From Acanthamoeba lenticulata (lineage: Eukaryota; Discosea; Longamoebia; Acanthamoebidae): a DNA stretch of 15,881 bases. Where the stretch lies: contig NAVB01000439.1 of NCBI GenBank assembly GCA_002179805.1, forward strand, positions 1-15,881, written 5' to 3'. The position numbers and the translations under genes were made by a program. Shown piece by piece: positions 15,812 to 15,881 of this stretch; the first letter of the stretch is position 1, and each line of letters starts with the position of its first letter. Under the pieces are notes generated by a model, which saw nothing but the letters and a program-made list of their open reading frames with translations, was not told the origin of the DNA and made no database searches.

Positions 15812-15881
15812 CTGCGGCCACCATCGTGATGAAAGATGATGATGATGATGGTGATGGGCCATCAGCAAGCAATCAAGCAAG

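Noticed and set aside
1..15881. tRNA or rRNA genes
   Set aside because: No GGTTCGAATCC-type T-loop paired with an A box, and no rRNA-like stretch, was found on either strand by eye.

Overview
The window is nuclear DNA of a eukaryote with small, tightly packed, intron-rich genes. About 37 short introns (about 50-205 nt) can be placed by reading frame and family resemblance. The gene set (TRMT5, HDDC2, MMTAG2, MBIP, TMEM135, a KANSL2/INO80D-type zinc protein and a talin-F0-like protein) fits Amorphea, most likely a unicellular relative of animals. That placement is inference; no marker in the window fixes the species.

Layout: (1) 143-1026, the 3' end of an unrecognised + strand gene. (2) 1069-2552, minus strand, a two-knuckle C3Hc3H zinc protein of the KANSL2/INO80D kind, 293 aa. 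(3) 2632-5240, minus strand, tRNA (guanine37-N1)-methyltransferase TRM5, 11 exons, 462 aa. (4) 5316-6382, + strand, HDDC2-type 5'-deoxynucleotidase, 7 exons, 208 aa, sharing a 75-bp promoter gap with TRM5. (5) 6383-10604, a 4.2-kb gene-poor island of nested, TA-flanked CAG...CTG transposable elements with a decayed IS630/Tc1-mariner-like transposase, 9-bp satellite blocks and a palindromic ACTCGT/ACGAGT array. (6) 10605-11924, minus strand, MMTAG2-like nuclear protein. (7) 12015-13010, + strand, predicted mitochondrial protein of unknown function, 90 bp from MMTAG2. (8) 13362-13770, + strand, a 102-aa ubiquitin-fold protein resembling talin F0 and ending in a CaaX box. (9) 14095-15088, + strand, an MBIP-like ATAC-complex subunit. 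(10) 15187-15811, minus strand, the C-terminal exons of a TMEM135-like membrane protein that continues past the window.

The genes do not form one pathway. Two (KANSL2/INO80D-like and MBIP-like) point to chromatin-modifying complexes, and the others are housekeeping. What unites them is compaction: divergent start codons 75 and 90 bp apart, tandem genes 79 bp apart, and convergent stops 42 and 98 bp apart with hairpins between them.

The most unusual signal is the 5' splice site. In 33 of the 37 modelled introns the fourth intron base is C or T (22 C, 11 T), where most eukaryotes prefer A. The second is the free-standing, apparently prenylated F0-like domain. The third is the nested transposon island with its associated satellite DNA.
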